Shown here: in pieces, positions 1-8,812 of the stretch | Layout: each line of letters begins with the position of its first letter | Numbering within the stretch: position 1 is the first letter of the stretch | DNA from: Bacteroidales bacterium | GTDB lineage: Bacteria; Bacteroidota; Bacteroidia; Bacteroidales; UBA932 | NCBI GenBank assembly: GCA_011620605.1 | Contig: WOYW01000016.1 | Location: 434,001-498,000, forward strand | Length of the DNA stretch: 64,000 nt | Reading direction: 5' to 3' | Position numbers and translations under genes: made by a program | Notes under the pieces: model-generated | The model's input: the letters and a program-made list of their open reading frames with translations, nothing else | Databases searched by the model: none | What the model was told of the DNA's origin: nothing

Positions 1-123
1 CTCAAAATATCCGGATTGCCAAAAAATTGAATATTATTCCGATGTTTCGAAGTATAAATCAACTCACCTGTCATGGCGAAATGAAATTGCAAACTAATTT
101 GAGACTAAAAGATCTCCCTGATT

Positions 124-1344
124 TTAAACAATATTCCCAACACAAACCGCCCCGAATTCTTTTTCCAGAACGGCCCGGCTGTCGGGGTGGGCAGCAACAA
201 GCAGGCCCCCGCTGGTCTGGGGATCACAGAGCCGGAGTTTCACCGGGTCGGGCAATTTGGCGCCTTCCGGGATCTTTGCAGTCACAGGTTTTTGAGCAGT
301 GTCCGGCAGCGTTCCTCCTTCCGGAATTCCCACGATCACGGTATTGTCCGCAGCCGAAAATGACAAGCGGTGCCCGTAGCTGTCAAAATTCCGGTACGTG
401 CCTCCAGGAATGCAATCTTGGGCAATGTATTTTTCAATCCCGGGTATCAGCGGTACGTCATCAATCCGGATCCGGGCGGTATAGCCGGACCCGTCCACCA
501 TTTCCAGGCAGTGACCCAACATACCGAACCCGGTTACATCTGTCATGGCATGGACTTCTGTCCATGCGGCAAGACGAACTCCTTCTGTATTCAATCGTGT
601 CATCAGTTTCAGGGCCAGGTCAATGTGTTCTTTTTCTGCCAGGCCTTTTTTAACAGCAGTTCCTACAATCCCAATTCCAAGGGGCTTGGTAAGAAACAAC
701 AGGTCTCCCTTATGAATGGTATTGTTCTTTTTTATTAGTGCGGTATCTATGATCCCCGTAACGGCCAGGCCAAAAACGGGCTCCGAAATGCTGATGCTAT
801 GTCCCCCGGCAAGTGGGATTCCCGCTGCCGTGCATACGGCACGGGCGCCTTCCAATACTTTTCCGGCCACCGAAGCCGACAATCTGTCCAGAGGCCATCC
901 CAATATGGCAATTGCCATCAAGGGATTTCCTCCCATCGCATATACGTCAGACAGGGCATTTGTGGCAGCTATACGGCCAAAATCGTACGGATCGTCCACA
1001 ATAGGAGTAAAAAAATCAGTGGTACTGATGACCGCTTTTCCTCCGCCAATATCGTAAACGGCGGCATCATCGCTGGATTCGTTTCCCACCAGCAGTTGCG
1101 GGAACTCAATGGCACCGTTGCTCCGGTCCACCATTGCGACACGTTGGTCATCTGTGCTTGTATTCAGGCCCGCCACACCGGGGCGCTGGTTACTATTCCC
1201 GGTATGCCGTTTCCTGGTGCCGGGGCCCTGCGTCCGTTCATAGGCGGACAGGCTTTCCTGAATGATGTTTCGGAGTTCGGCAGGAGAGATCTTGCACCCG
1301 CATCCGGCACCGGGGCTAAATTGAGTTAAACGTATGGAGTCCAT
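124..1344 (-). CDS. selD: Selenide, water dikinase (selenophosphate synthetase)
   Basis: Makes selenophosphate from selenide and ATP in the cytoplasm; it is the selenium donor for the adjacent tRNA 2-selenouridine synthase. The start at 1344 gives an N-terminus [19 protein letters not shown] that lines up with the family; the upstream in-frame extension does not. The catalytic position is Cys in GAGCGCK, not selenocysteine. The conserved blocks [39 protein letters not shown] and DPQTSGG are all visible. At about 406 residues it is longer than the roughly 347-residue E. coli protein, because of a polar stretch after SLSAYER and an insert before [11 protein letters not shown]. The C-terminus stops soon after CVGNIV, slightly short of the usual end. 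The start lies inside the 3' end of mnmH (29 bp overlap), so the two are co-transcribed. Confidence 0.95.
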   Translation of the reverse strand: MDSIRLTQFSPGAGCGCKISPAELRNIIQESLSAYERTQGPGTRKRHTGNSNQRPGVAGLNTSTDDQRVAMVDRSNGAIEFPQLLVGNESSDDAAVYDIGGGKAVISTTDFFTPIVDDPYDFGRIAATNALSDVYAMGGNPLMAIAILGWPLDRLSASVAGKVLEGARAVCTAAGIPLAGGHSISISEPVFGLAVTGIIDTALIKKNNTIHKGDLLFLTKPLGIGIVGTAVKKGLAEKEHIDLALKLMTRLNTEGVRLAAWTEVHAMTDVTGFGMLGHCLEMVDGSGYTARIRIDDVPLIPGIEKYIAQDCIPGGTYRNFDSYGHRLSFSAADNTVIVGIPEGGTLPDTAQKPVTAKIPEGAKLPDPVKLRLCDPQTSGGLLVAAHPDSRAVLEKEFGAVCVGNIV

Positions 1345-2416
1345 TATTCTTTTTTCGTGTTTCCAATTGGTATGTGTATGATTTGTCGTAATATGCCAGG
1401 CAGATCTCCAGTGCTGTTTGGATATTTCCGCTACGGCAGGCTTCGACCGCTTTTTTGCATTGATCAAAACCCAGTCTTTTTTGAATTTTTAAAATGGATG
1501 TTTCCAGCAAAGCCGGATCAAAACCGGCGTATTCTTTCATAAGGCGGTTTATCCTTTCTTCACGGGGAGTTTCCAATAAATAGAAGCGGGCCTGTTGCAT
1601 TTTTTCCCACAAGCCATCCGGAAGACTGCATTTTCCAACATTCCGGCTTTCATCTTCCACCCACACGGGCTGTGACGGATCCAATTGGGAAAAAGCCTGA
1701 AAAAGTAAGTTTTGAAAATGTTCGGTAGCAGGTTGAGACGGATTTCCCAGGTTCCCGAAAGCAGAACCTTTGTGATTTGCCAACCCTTCCAGGTCTACGA
1801 CCTGCTCTCCTGCTGCAGCCATCTCTTTCAATTTGTCAGTTTTGCCGCTTCCGGTAAGTCCCCCCAGAACGTGTACTGGATGGGGTATATTGTTAAAAAA
1901 GCCGAGGAGGTGGTTCCGGTAGCCCTTATACCCGTTTTTGAGCGTGAAACAACGGATGCCTGCCTGTTCCATCAACCAGGCAACCGATTGTGAGCGCATG
2001 CCTCCCCGCCAGCAATAAAGCAGCAACGATCCGTGGGTAGCGGCTTGCAACTCTTGGGTAGCCGTCTGCACCCCGATAGCGGCCCGCATCTCTTCGGTAG
2101 CGACTTGCTTCACCCCGGTAGCTGCTTGCATCTCTTCGGTAGCGGTTTCCGTCCCCTGGCGGGCAATTTCAAGGCCCCGGCGAGCCATTTCTTCCAGGCG
2201 GGGACCCATCAGTTCCAGCCCTTTGAGCACGGCGGCAGTACGTCCCTCCTGTACGTACAAAGTTCCTACCTCGGCCCGTTCCTGGTCGTTGAAAAGAGGA
2301 AAAAGAAAAGCCCCCGGAATATGACCTTTTTCGTATTCCGCGGGCGTTCTTACATCGGCAACCGGTATGGTGCTCGATTTTTTTAAAAACTCTTCAACAG
2401 GGATCGGTTCTGTCAT
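1316..2416 (-). CDS. mnmH: tRNA 2-selenouridine synthase
   Basis: Replaces sulfur by selenium in the wobble 2-thiouridine of certain tRNAs, using selenophosphate. A rhodanese domain fills the N-terminal half ([16 protein letters not shown] near residue 21; active-site Cys135 in [11 protein letters not shown]). It is followed by a P-loop region ([32 protein letters not shown]). Length of 366 residues is normal. Residues 92-129, just before the catalytic cysteine, are occupied by an imperfect tandem repeat (ATEEMQAAT / ATEEMRAAI / ATQELQAAT) where the E. coli protein has an ordinary linker. A -7 box lies 4 nt before the ATG. Overlaps selD, its metabolic partner. Confidence 0.95.
   Translation of the reverse strand: MTEPIPVEEFLKKSSTIPVADVRTPAEYEKGHIPGAFLFPLFNDQERAEVGTLYVQEGRTAAVLKGLELMGPRLEEMARRGLEIARQGTETATEEMQAATGVKQVATEEMRAAIGVQTATQELQAATHGSLLLYCWRGGMRSQSVAWLMEQAGIRCFTLKNGYKGYRNHLLGFFNNIPHPVHVLGGLTGSGKTDKLKEMAAAGEQVVDLEGLANHKGSAFGNLGNPSQPATEHFQNLLFQAFSQLDPSQPVWVEDESRNVGKCSLPDGLWEKMQQARFYLLETPREERINRLMKEYAGFDPALLETSILKIQKRLGFDQCKKAVEACRSGNIQTALEICLAYYDKSYTYQLETRKKNNGLHTFNSI
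2036..2143 (-). repeat. In-frame tandem repeat inside mnmH
   Basis: Three degenerate copies of a 39-42 nt unit encode [27 protein letters not shown] and [11 protein letters not shown]. The copies are similar at DNA level (recurring CTCTTCGGTAGC on the plus strand), which suggests replication slippage rather than old protein repeats. Confidence 0.75.
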
Positions 2417-2420
2417 ACCG

Positions 2421-2428
2421 CAAAGGTA
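2421..2428 (-). promoter_or_regulatory. -7 box of the mnmH-selD operon
   Basis: Minus-strand TACCTTTG matches the Bacteroidota -7 element TAnnTTTG exactly. Only 4 nt separate it from the mnmH ATG, so the predicted transcript has almost no leader. No clear -33 TTG was seen. Confidence 0.55.
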
Positions 2429-2441
2429 TGAAAAAACCGGG

Positions 2442-2831
2442 TTACTTTTTGCGCTCTATTAAATAGGCGACAAGCAGTCCCAGGCCTCCAAACAGCAACG
2501 GGCTGGCTAACATCAAAAATCCGTTGATCCCGTCATGTACAGATCCGAAGCCCGATCCGGGATACCAAACCGTAAGTCCCAGCCAGACTATCAGCAGTCC
2601 TATTCCCAGGCCAATCAGCAGGCAGGCAGGTCTGAGAATCCCTCGGGGATCTTTTTTCAGACTAACTTCCCAATTGGGATTGATCTCTTTGAAGGCAGCC
2701 AGTGAATCGGGGCTCATGGAAGCCAGAGTTTCCAAAAATCGTGTTCTTTCCTTTTTTGTTGCATTGCGGTCCCATACCGCATAGATAAAATAAAACACAG
2801 ATGCAACGATTAATACAGCAGTTAAATCCAT
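2442..2831 (-). CDS. DUF6249-like small membrane protein
   Basis: About 129 residues from the start MDLTAVLIVASVF. One membrane helix is at the N-terminus; a charged cytoplasmic stretch follows (DRNATKKERTRFLE, then a segment with SPDSLAAFKEINPNW); two more helices lie near the C-terminus (LLIGLGIGLLIVWLGLTVW and GFLMLASPLLFGGLGLLVA). The layout resembles DUF6249 proteins often coded beside ECF sigma factors in Bacteroidota. Here it is divergent from such a sigma factor, suggesting a shared regulatory unit. Function unknown. An in-frame start 36 nt upstream is possible but lacks support from the hydrophobic profile. Confidence 0.6.
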   Translation of the reverse strand: MDLTAVLIVASVFYFIYAVWDRNATKKERTRFLETLASMSPDSLAAFKEINPNWEVSLKKDPRGILRPACLLIGLGIGLLIVWLGLTVWYPGSGFGSVHDGINGFLMLASPLLFGGLGLLVAYLIERKK

Positions 2832-2967
2832 TTTTTCTAATTTAGCGTTCAACATTAAAAACTTCATCTCTTTGACGTAACGTTGCGTTTTCGGTTACAA
2901 AAGTTGTAACTTTTATTGCCTGTGTGCGTCAAAAAGACAAAAGAATACCGGCGGTTTGACACAGGAC

Positions 2968-3498
2968 ATGGCTGACATACAGAGGACGTTGAGCGGAGAC
3001 GCACGTGCCTATGGTGCTTTGGTGGATAAATACCAGAGCCTTGTTTTTGTATTAGTAAGGGGTATATGCAAAACAACTGCCGATGCCCAGGAAGTAACGC
3101 AGGATGTTTTTTTGAAAGCCTATGAGCAATTGCATACGTTTAAAGGAACGGCTTCTTTTAGGACCTGGCTTTACCGTATCGCATACAACACGGCCATAAG
3201 CCATATAAGAAAAACAAAAAGCCGTGGGAAAGCGGGTGAGGCTTACATGCAGGAGGTAATGCATACAGGTAGTTCCATAGATGAGGAACACGACTCGGAA
3301 CGCGAAGCGAAATACGATAAGATCAGACAGTTAGTTGAGGAACTTCCTGCCGCAGAACGAATGCTTATAGAATTGTATTATTATAAGGAATTGAAAATGG
3401 AAGAAGTGGCTTATATCTGCGGAATGACCGTTTCAAATGCCAAAGTGCGCATTTTCAGGATACGTCAGAAATTGCAGGAGGCCATGACCGCAGCATAA
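2968..3498 (+). CDS. ECF-type RNA polymerase sigma factor
   Basis: About 176 residues with sigma region 2 (YGALVDKYQSLVFVLVR through ASFRTWLYRIAYNTAISHIR) and region 4 (LPAAERMLIELYYYKELKM, then a helix-turn-helix around MTVSNAKVRIFRIRQKL). It directs RNA polymerase to an unknown regulon. ATG 2968 is preferred over a TTG four codons earlier because the family usually begins just before the region 2 helix. The next gene, 11 bp downstream, codes a membrane protein that may be its regulator. Regulator identity and regulon cannot be read from the sequence. Confidence 0.93.
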   Translation: MADIQRTLSGDARAYGALVDKYQSLVFVLVRGICKTTADAQEVTQDVFLKAYEQLHTFKGTASFRTWLYRIAYNTAISHIRKTKSRGKAGEAYMQEVMHTGSSIDEEHDSEREAKYDKIRQLVEELPAAERMLIELYYYKELKMEEVAYICGMTVSNAKVRIFRIRQKLQEAMTAA

Positions 3499-3509
3499 AA
3501 AGAAATACT

Positions 3510-3977
3510 ATGTATACGTTGAAAGATTTCTTTAAAGAAGAACAGAACCGGCGCATGGAAGAAGCTGCCGGGATCAGGCCGATTGGGATGCATGTTGTTA
3601 ACATTATTGAAAAACAAAAGGCAGTCCGGAGTAAAAAACGTTGGTATAGGTGGCTGTCGGGAAGTTTCGCTTTTGTTTTGGCAGCCGTAGGGATAGGTAT
3701 TTATTTCCGGGAATTTCTTGCCGGTATTTTTCGTTGGGCAGACGAAAGCTCAGGGGTTGTCACAGGAAGGATCGTTGAAATATACGAAAACACAAAATTT
3801 TCTTTTTTAACCTGGGGTGCGGGTGTAACCCAAAACGCAGAATCCGGATTTATAGAAAAGGCCACTACGGAAATCTCCGCGTGGCCCGTTCAGGTATGGT
3901 ATGTGGTTTTCCTGGTGGCCGGAGTTGCCCTGCTCCTGGGAGTGGACAAACTGGTGCGCCACCGTAAACCCGCTTAA
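3510..3977 (+). CDS. Two-helix membrane protein, possible sigma-factor regulator
   Basis: 155 residues. The N-terminal cytoplasmic part (about 1-50) is charged; helix one is around WLSGSFAFVLAAVGIGIYF and helix two around VWYVVFLVAGVALLLGV; a region of about 60 residues lies between them, outside the membrane. It has no recognisable anti-sigma zinc motif. Placement 11 bp after the sigma gene and the single-operon layout suggest it modulates the sigma factor. Its stop shares a TTAA tetramer with the stop of the convergent S9 peptidase. Confidence 0.6.
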   Translation: MYTLKDFFKEEQNRRMEEAAGIRPIGMHVVNIIEKQKAVRSKKRWYRWLSGSFAFVLAAVGIGIYFREFLAGIFRWADESSGVVTGRIVEIYENTKFSFLTWGAGVTQNAESGFIEKATTEISAWPVQVWYVVFLVAGVALLLGVDKLVRHRKPA

Positions 3978-6481
3978 TCATTGTACATCTGGGGAATATC
4001 TACCGTGTTTTCGCAATCACCTAACAAGTAACGAGAAAAATAATCGGCCATTCTCCAGAAAAAATATTCTGTCATATCTCCAAAGCCGTGACGCTGTCCC
4101 GGCAATATCAGCATATCAAACCGTTTATTGGCCCTGATCAGAGCATTGGCTACCCGTAAGGTGTTCCCGGGATGAACGTTATTATCAATATCTCCGTGGA
4201 TCAGCAGCAATCTGCCTGACAGGTTTTTGGCCAGCTCGGAATTCGTGTCAATATTGTATTTGAAGGTGGTATCTCCTTTGGCCGTAATCTCTTCCAATAC
4301 CCCGTGGTGTTTCTCACTCCACCAACGGTTGTAAATGTTGTTTTCGTGATTCCCTGCACAGGAAACGGCCACTTTGAAGAAATGCGGGTATTGCAGGATG
4401 GCCGCCGTTGACATAAAGCCGCCGCCTGAATGACCGTGGATTCCTACCCGGGAAGCATCAATAAAGGAATAACGGGATGCCAATTGTTCAATGGCGTATT
4501 TTTGGTCTTCCAGTCCGTAATCGCGCAAGTTTCCGTACCCGAAATTGTGGTACCATTTTGACCGGTTGGGGTGACCGCCCCGGTTACCTACGGTTATGAC
4601 AATGAATCCCATTTGTGCCAGACGGTCCAGCCGATCCATGCGCTGGCTCCAGGCCTGTCCGGGTCCTTCCACCTGGGGTCCGGGGTAAACGTATGTGATG
4701 ATGGGATATTTGCGTTCGGGATCAAAGTCAAAAGGTTTGTACATGATACCGTGTAAATCGGTTACACCATCGGCGGCTTTTACTTTGAAACGTTCCGGGA
4801 ATTTGTATCCGGCTTCTGTAAGCAGGCTCAGGTCTGTTTCTTCAAGGGTCAGGATCTTTTTCCCGGTGTTGTCGTACAATTCAGAAACTGGGGCAAAATC
4901 CACGCGTGAACGGTTCATTACAAAATATTTTTTGGTATCGCTCATATTGGCTGTGTAATGAAATTCTCCAGGGGTAAGCAAACGAACCTGGCTGCCGTCC
5001 AGACGGGCTGCGTATAAATGTTCGTAATAAGGATCTATCCCCTCGTCTTTTCCGCATGCGGTGAAGTATACGGTACGTGAGTCTTCGTCAATACCCAGGA
5101 TCTGTTCCACGTGCCACGGACCGGATGTGATGGCATTTAGTTCATTTCCCTTATTGTCATACAGGTACAGATGTCCCCAGCCTGTTTTTTCAGACCAGTG
5201 AATCAATTCTTTCCCGTTCTTTACCAAAAACAGGGGACGTGTTTCTACGTATGTGTTCAGGCGTTCTTCAATAACGGTCAGCGCTGTATCCAGTGTGATT
5301 TCCGCACGGCAAAGATCAATGCGTTTCAAGTCACGGCTGGTACGGTAGAAGTAGAAACCGGAATTATCCCCAAGCCATTCCCAGCTTTGGAATTCATCGG
5401 ACATCTTCCGTTTTTCCATGGGCTTGTAACTCAATTCCAATGTCTGGTCCTTAAAGGCAGTTGTTTCTATTGTTTTCCATGTTTTGTCTTCCATGTTGAA
5501 AACCACCACGGAATATTGGGGCATGTTCTTTTCTCCCGGCATTTCGTATTTGTAGCGTTCCAGCTTGGGACGCGGCTCGGCAAGGACATTCACCACAAAA
5601 AGGTCCTGCACTTTCGTTTCATCGGAGCGGATCATGGCAAAATGCCTTGAATCGGGGCTCCAGATCAAACCACGCACCCCGGTGCGCTTGTTCAACTCGG
5701 TGGAATCGGCATAAAAATCCTGAGACCCGGACCCGAACGCAAAATCGCGGGTTCCTTCCGTGGTCAGCTGATGTTCCACAATGGTGGAATCTTTATCGTC
5801 TTTACGGGCTTTTTCGAAATTCTCCCAATCCATCCAGTAAAGATTGAAATTGCGGGAAAAGACAACATACTCTTTGTTAGGGGAAATGTTGGCCCAACGG
5901 GGAACGGGATCTTTCTTTTCTTCGTCTTCCAACCATGTGAGGGTCTTGGTTTTCCAGGCATACTCAAAGAAGAACAGACGCGGTTCTTTGCCGCCTTTCT
6001 TATTATTGTCTACCTCTTTTTTGTTTTCTCCTTCTTTTTTGTCCTCTACCTCTTTTTTGTCCTCTTTCTTTTCTACCATTTCGGTACTCTGGATGTAGAA
6101 AGTAAATGTAGCGTCATCTTTGAGCTTCAGATCTTTCAAAGGTAAATTCTGTGTGTCAAAGGGATCTTTGACAATACGGGTAAGTTCAGCGGCAAGTTTG
6201 TCCCGGTCAAAAAGTTCGGTGCGGGTTCCCTTGCCGGGATCGGTAACATACCAATTGTTTCCTTGCGGTGTTTTGTATTCGTACCAGAAGAGGTCAGAGG
6301 TTTTGAACCAATTGGGACGCACACTGGTGGAGAATACCATTTTGTTGATCTTTTTTGCGGAAAAACGTGAAGCCAATTCATAATTGGCTTTTTCACGACT
6401 TATGCCCCGTACAGGTTGAGCCTGTAATGCTGTGCCGGCAACCAGGGCAATGCATACCAACAACATCCTTTTCTTTATCAT
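3974..6481 (-). CDS. S9 family peptidase, DPP IV-like
   Basis: Secreted or periplasmic serine exopeptidase of 835 residues, expected to cleave X-Pro dipeptides. A signal peptide (MIKKRMLLVCIALVAGTALQA) is followed by a beta-propeller domain and a C-terminal alpha/beta-hydrolase domain. The nucleophile lies in GIHGHSGGGF, a departure from the GWSYGG of classical DPP IV; the acid is in GDIDNNVHPG and the histidine in GQRHGFGD. Residues 136-166 form a Lys/Glu-rich insertion in the propeller. The downstream gene on the same strand order is the membrane acyltransferase 18 bp upstream of its start, so the two may be co-transcribed. Confidence 0.9.
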   Translation of the reverse strand: MIKKRMLLVCIALVAGTALQAQPVRGISREKANYELASRFSAKKINKMVFSTSVRPNWFKTSDLFWYEYKTPQGNNWYVTDPGKGTRTELFDRDKLAAELTRIVKDPFDTQNLPLKDLKLKDDATFTFYIQSTEMVEKKEDKKEVEDKKEGENKKEVDNNKKGGKEPRLFFFEYAWKTKTLTWLEDEEKKDPVPRWANISPNKEYVVFSRNFNLYWMDWENFEKARKDDKDSTIVEHQLTTEGTRDFAFGSGSQDFYADSTELNKRTGVRGLIWSPDSRHFAMIRSDETKVQDLFVVNVLAEPRPKLERYKYEMPGEKNMPQYSVVVFNMEDKTWKTIETTAFKDQTLELSYKPMEKRKMSDEFQSWEWLGDNSGFYFYRTSRDLKRIDLCRAEITLDTALTVIEERLNTYVETRPLFLVKNGKELIHWSEKTGWGHLYLYDNKGNELNAITSGPWHVEQILGIDEDSRTVYFTACGKDEGIDPYYEHLYAARLDGSQVRLLTPGEFHYTANMSDTKKYFVMNRSRVDFAPVSELYDNTGKKILTLEETDLSLLTEAGYKFPERFKVKAADGVTDLHGIMYKPFDFDPERKYPIITYVYPGPQVEGPGQAWSQRMDRLDRLAQMGFIVITVGNRGGHPNRSKWYHNFGYGNLRDYGLEDQKYAIEQLASRYSFIDASRVGIHGHSGGGFMSTAAILQYPHFFKVAVSCAGNHENNIYNRWWSEKHHGVLEEITAKGDTTFKYNIDTNSELAKNLSGRLLLIHGDIDNNVHPGNTLRVANALIRANKRFDMLILPGQRHGFGDMTEYFFWRMADYFSRYLLGDCENTVDIPQMYND

Positions 6482-6499
6482 AGATTCAGGTTTTAGGGT

Positions 6500-7675
6500 T
6501 TATATTTTTATAATGATCTTTCTTTTGTACAGAACCAGTGCCATAGCCGTAAAAAAAGCCACGTATATCACGGCATAAGCCAGAGATCCGGCAGACGTAT
6601 CTCCCAGGACAGGAACGCATACATTGTGATACAACCATCCCAAGGGCGTGGTTACGGTCCCATCTGACGTTTGCCAGTGAATGAGCCGTCCTAACACCTT
6701 GGCAAAAAGACCTGACATGACAAATGCAAACAGCGGATTAAGGCCAAGTGCCCTGAAAGGCATGAACCATTTCTCCTTTTGCTTAATGTCTACCAGGTAA
6801 ACAAAAAAACCCAACAATAACAAGGTCCAGCCTCCGGCGTACAACACATAGGAAGCTGTCCATAGCGGCTTGCTTATGGGCAGCCAGATGCTCCAGATCA
6901 TGGCGGCTCCCAGGCTTACCAGACCCCAGGTATAGAGACTGCCTACGGCTTCAATTTTTTCTGTGTTTTTACGGATACTGATCCCGGCCAGGTATCCCAT
7001 TAGTACGGTCCCGGCCCCGGAGATCATCCCTAATACGCCTTCGGGATCAAAAGGCAGTCCGTATCCCCGGTACAGATGATCGGGTCCGACCAGGAAAAGA
7101 TCCATGACCCGCGCAAAATTTGTTTCCCTGGAATAAGGATCGTCTCCTCCAAATAAGTATAAAAGTCCCCAATGCAGTAATAGCACCAACCCGAAAGCCC
7201 ATATTATGCGACGAGGTTTTTTCAGCCAGAGAGCCAGTGTCCCGCCCAGGGCATAAGCCATGGCAATGCGCTGAAGCACTCCGAATATGCGTAAATGGGA
7301 ATAATAAGATTCCAGGTTTTCCCAAAAGGTTAAATCAGGATCCGGTTTCACAGGGAAAAAGGGAAAGGCGTTCAACAACAGGCCAACCAAAAAAATGAGC
7401 ACGGCCCTTTTATACAATTTGGCATAACCGCTTCCCATGGAAAGGGTTCCGTCCAGATACCGTGCAAAGGAAAAAGCCATGGCCGTACCCACTATGAACA
7501 AGAAGAAAGGGAAAACCAGATCGGTAGGTGTACAGCCAAACCATGCGGCGTGACGCAACGGGGGATAGATCTTGCTCCAGGTTCCCGGATTGTTAACCAG
7601 GATCATACCTGCAATGGTCATTCCCCGTAAAACATCCAGTGCGACATACCTGTTTTTTGATGTAACTGAAGACAT
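6500..7675 (-). CDS. HGSNAT/NagX-like membrane acyltransferase
   Basis: 391 residues with about ten membrane helices. The N-terminal block RYVALDVLRGMTIAGMILVN, then FPFFLFIVGTAMAFS, is characteristic of the DUF5009/heparan-alpha-glucosaminide N-acetyltransferase-like family. This family is proposed to acetylate amino sugars across the cytoplasmic membrane; the substrate here is unknown. A -7 box TATATTTG on the minus strand (7694-7701) lies 18 nt upstream of the start, so this gene heads a unit that continues into the S9 peptidase 18 bp downstream. Length is normal and nothing appears disrupted. Confidence 0.82.
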   Translation of the reverse strand: MSSVTSKNRYVALDVLRGMTIAGMILVNNPGTWSKIYPPLRHAAWFGCTPTDLVFPFFLFIVGTAMAFSFARYLDGTLSMGSGYAKLYKRAVLIFLVGLLLNAFPFFPVKPDPDLTFWENLESYYSHLRIFGVLQRIAMAYALGGTLALWLKKPRRIIWAFGLVLLLHWGLLYLFGGDDPYSRETNFARVMDLFLVGPDHLYRGYGLPFDPEGVLGMISGAGTVLMGYLAGISIRKNTEKIEAVGSLYTWGLVSLGAAMIWSIWLPISKPLWTASYVLYAGGWTLLLLGFFVYLVDIKQKEKWFMPFRALGLNPLFAFVMSGLFAKVLGRLIHWQTSDGTVTTPLGWLYHNVCVPVLGDTSAGSLAYAVIYVAFFTAMALVLYKRKIIIKI

Positions 7676-7703
7676 TTCTCAGATAGTTTTTTGCAAATAT
7701 ACA

Positions 7704-8411
7704 TTATTTGAAAGAAGTCAGGAATACAGTACTCAGGGCGGCCGTTTCCGTTCGCAACACCGACTCTCCCAGGTCTACGGGAGTACAACCGGCATCAATC
7801 GTATCCCGGATCTCCTGAGGGGAAAAATCCCCCTCGGGCCCTATCAAAAAAAGGATCCTGTTCCCAGCCTTTTGTATCCAGTTCTTGACGGGGATACGTT
7901 TTTGATCGGTCCAAACGCAGGCAATGGCGGCGGAGGTACCTTCGGGAATACCGTGTTGTATGAATTCAGAAAACTGGACTGCCCGGTTAATAACGGGCAT
8001 CTGTGCGCGTTTGCATTGCTTCATTGCGGCTATGGCTATGCGTTCGGATCGTTCTGTTTTGAAATGCTTCCGCTCGGACCGTTCACAGATCAGCGGCGTA
8101 ATGACATCTATACCCACTTCGGTTGCTTTTTCCACGAACCATTCAAAACGTTCCATGTTTTTTGGGGGGGCCACAGCTACATGCAAATGATAAGACCTGG
8201 CGCCGTAATGTTCCTGCCTGTCTGTGATCCGAATGCGGCATCCCCGGGGGTCCGGGTCTGTGATCTCTCCGGTACACAGGGTCCCTTTTCCGTCAGCCAG
8301 GAAAACAGTGTCGGATGCCTGAAGTCTGAGAACCCGTGTACAATGCGCGCTTTCCTGGGGGGAAAGGATATGTTCGGGCACATGAATATCGGGAGCATAA
8401 AAAAAATACAT
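7704..8411 (-). CDS. rsmE: 16S rRNA m3U1498 methyltransferase
   Basis: 235 residues. Methylates N3 of U1498 in 16S rRNA using S-adenosylmethionine. Family blocks are clear: VAVAPPKNMERFEWFVEKA, TEVGIDVITPLICERSERK, then the SPOUT knot segment FLIGPEGDFSPQEI and DLGESVLRTETAAL near the C-terminus. It sits 6 bp downstream of the thioesterase gene in a tightly packed minus-strand run, with no sign of its own promoter. Confidence 0.95.
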   Translation of the reverse strand: MYFFYAPDIHVPEHILSPQESAHCTRVLRLQASDTVFLADGKGTLCTGEITDPDPRGCRIRITDRQEHYGARSYHLHVAVAPPKNMERFEWFVEKATEVGIDVITPLICERSERKHFKTERSERIAIAAMKQCKRAQMPVINRAVQFSEFIQHGIPEGTSAAIACVWTDQKRIPVKNWIQKAGNRILFLIGPEGDFSPQEIRDTIDAGCTPVDLGESVLRTETAALSTVFLTSFK

Positions 8412-8417
8412 ACGAAC

Positions 8418-8801
8418 CTATAGCGTTAACCACTCCTTGGGTAAAGGAAAAGACCTCCCCGTGGATTTATCAAAAGTTGACATGACGCTCCGGGAGCGTA
8501 CCCGTAAGTTTCCTTTTTCATCTACGATCTCCTGCAGAAAATGAAGGCTTCGTTCCCCGGCTTTTTCAACAGAAGTTTCCACAAAAAGCGAATCTCCCAG
8601 GAAACAGGGCATCATATAATCGTACTCTGTGTGAACCAGTATCAGAATCTGAGTGTCTTTAAAATAATCGGGGCGATAGGTCGATTGGTTGAAAAAAAAA
8701 TCTTTGCGGGCCACATCGCAATAATGCCCGAACATGACGTTGTTGACATGTCCGAGCATGTCTATGTCATTGAAACGTATCTGGATGAGTGTTCTTTGCA
8801 T
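8418..8801 (-). CDS. Acyl-CoA thioesterase, 4HBT hot-dog family
   Basis: 127 residues, the usual length of a single hot-dog domain. The N-terminal active-site block IRFNDIDMLGHVNNVMFGHY matches FadM/YbgC-type thioesterases, with Asp and the HVNN segment. It hydrolyses acyl-CoA or acyl-ACP thioesters; chain-length preference cannot be told. It lies 11 bp after the tsaC gene and 6 bp before rsmE, in one operon. Confidence 0.9.
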   Translation of the reverse strand: MQRTLIQIRFNDIDMLGHVNNVMFGHYCDVARKDFFFNQSTYRPDYFKDTQILILVHTEYDYMMPCFLGDSLFVETSVEKAGERSLHFLQEIVDEKGNLRVRSRSVMSTFDKSTGRSFPLPKEWLTL

Positions 8802-8812
8802 GGTTTTATGGA

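Noticed and set aside
1-123. Possible gene in the first 123 bases
   Set aside because: Only a short frame that continues antisense to selD; no motif.
1297-1344. Selenocysteine in SelD
   Set aside because: The catalytic position in GAGCGCK is encoded as cysteine, with no in-frame TGA.
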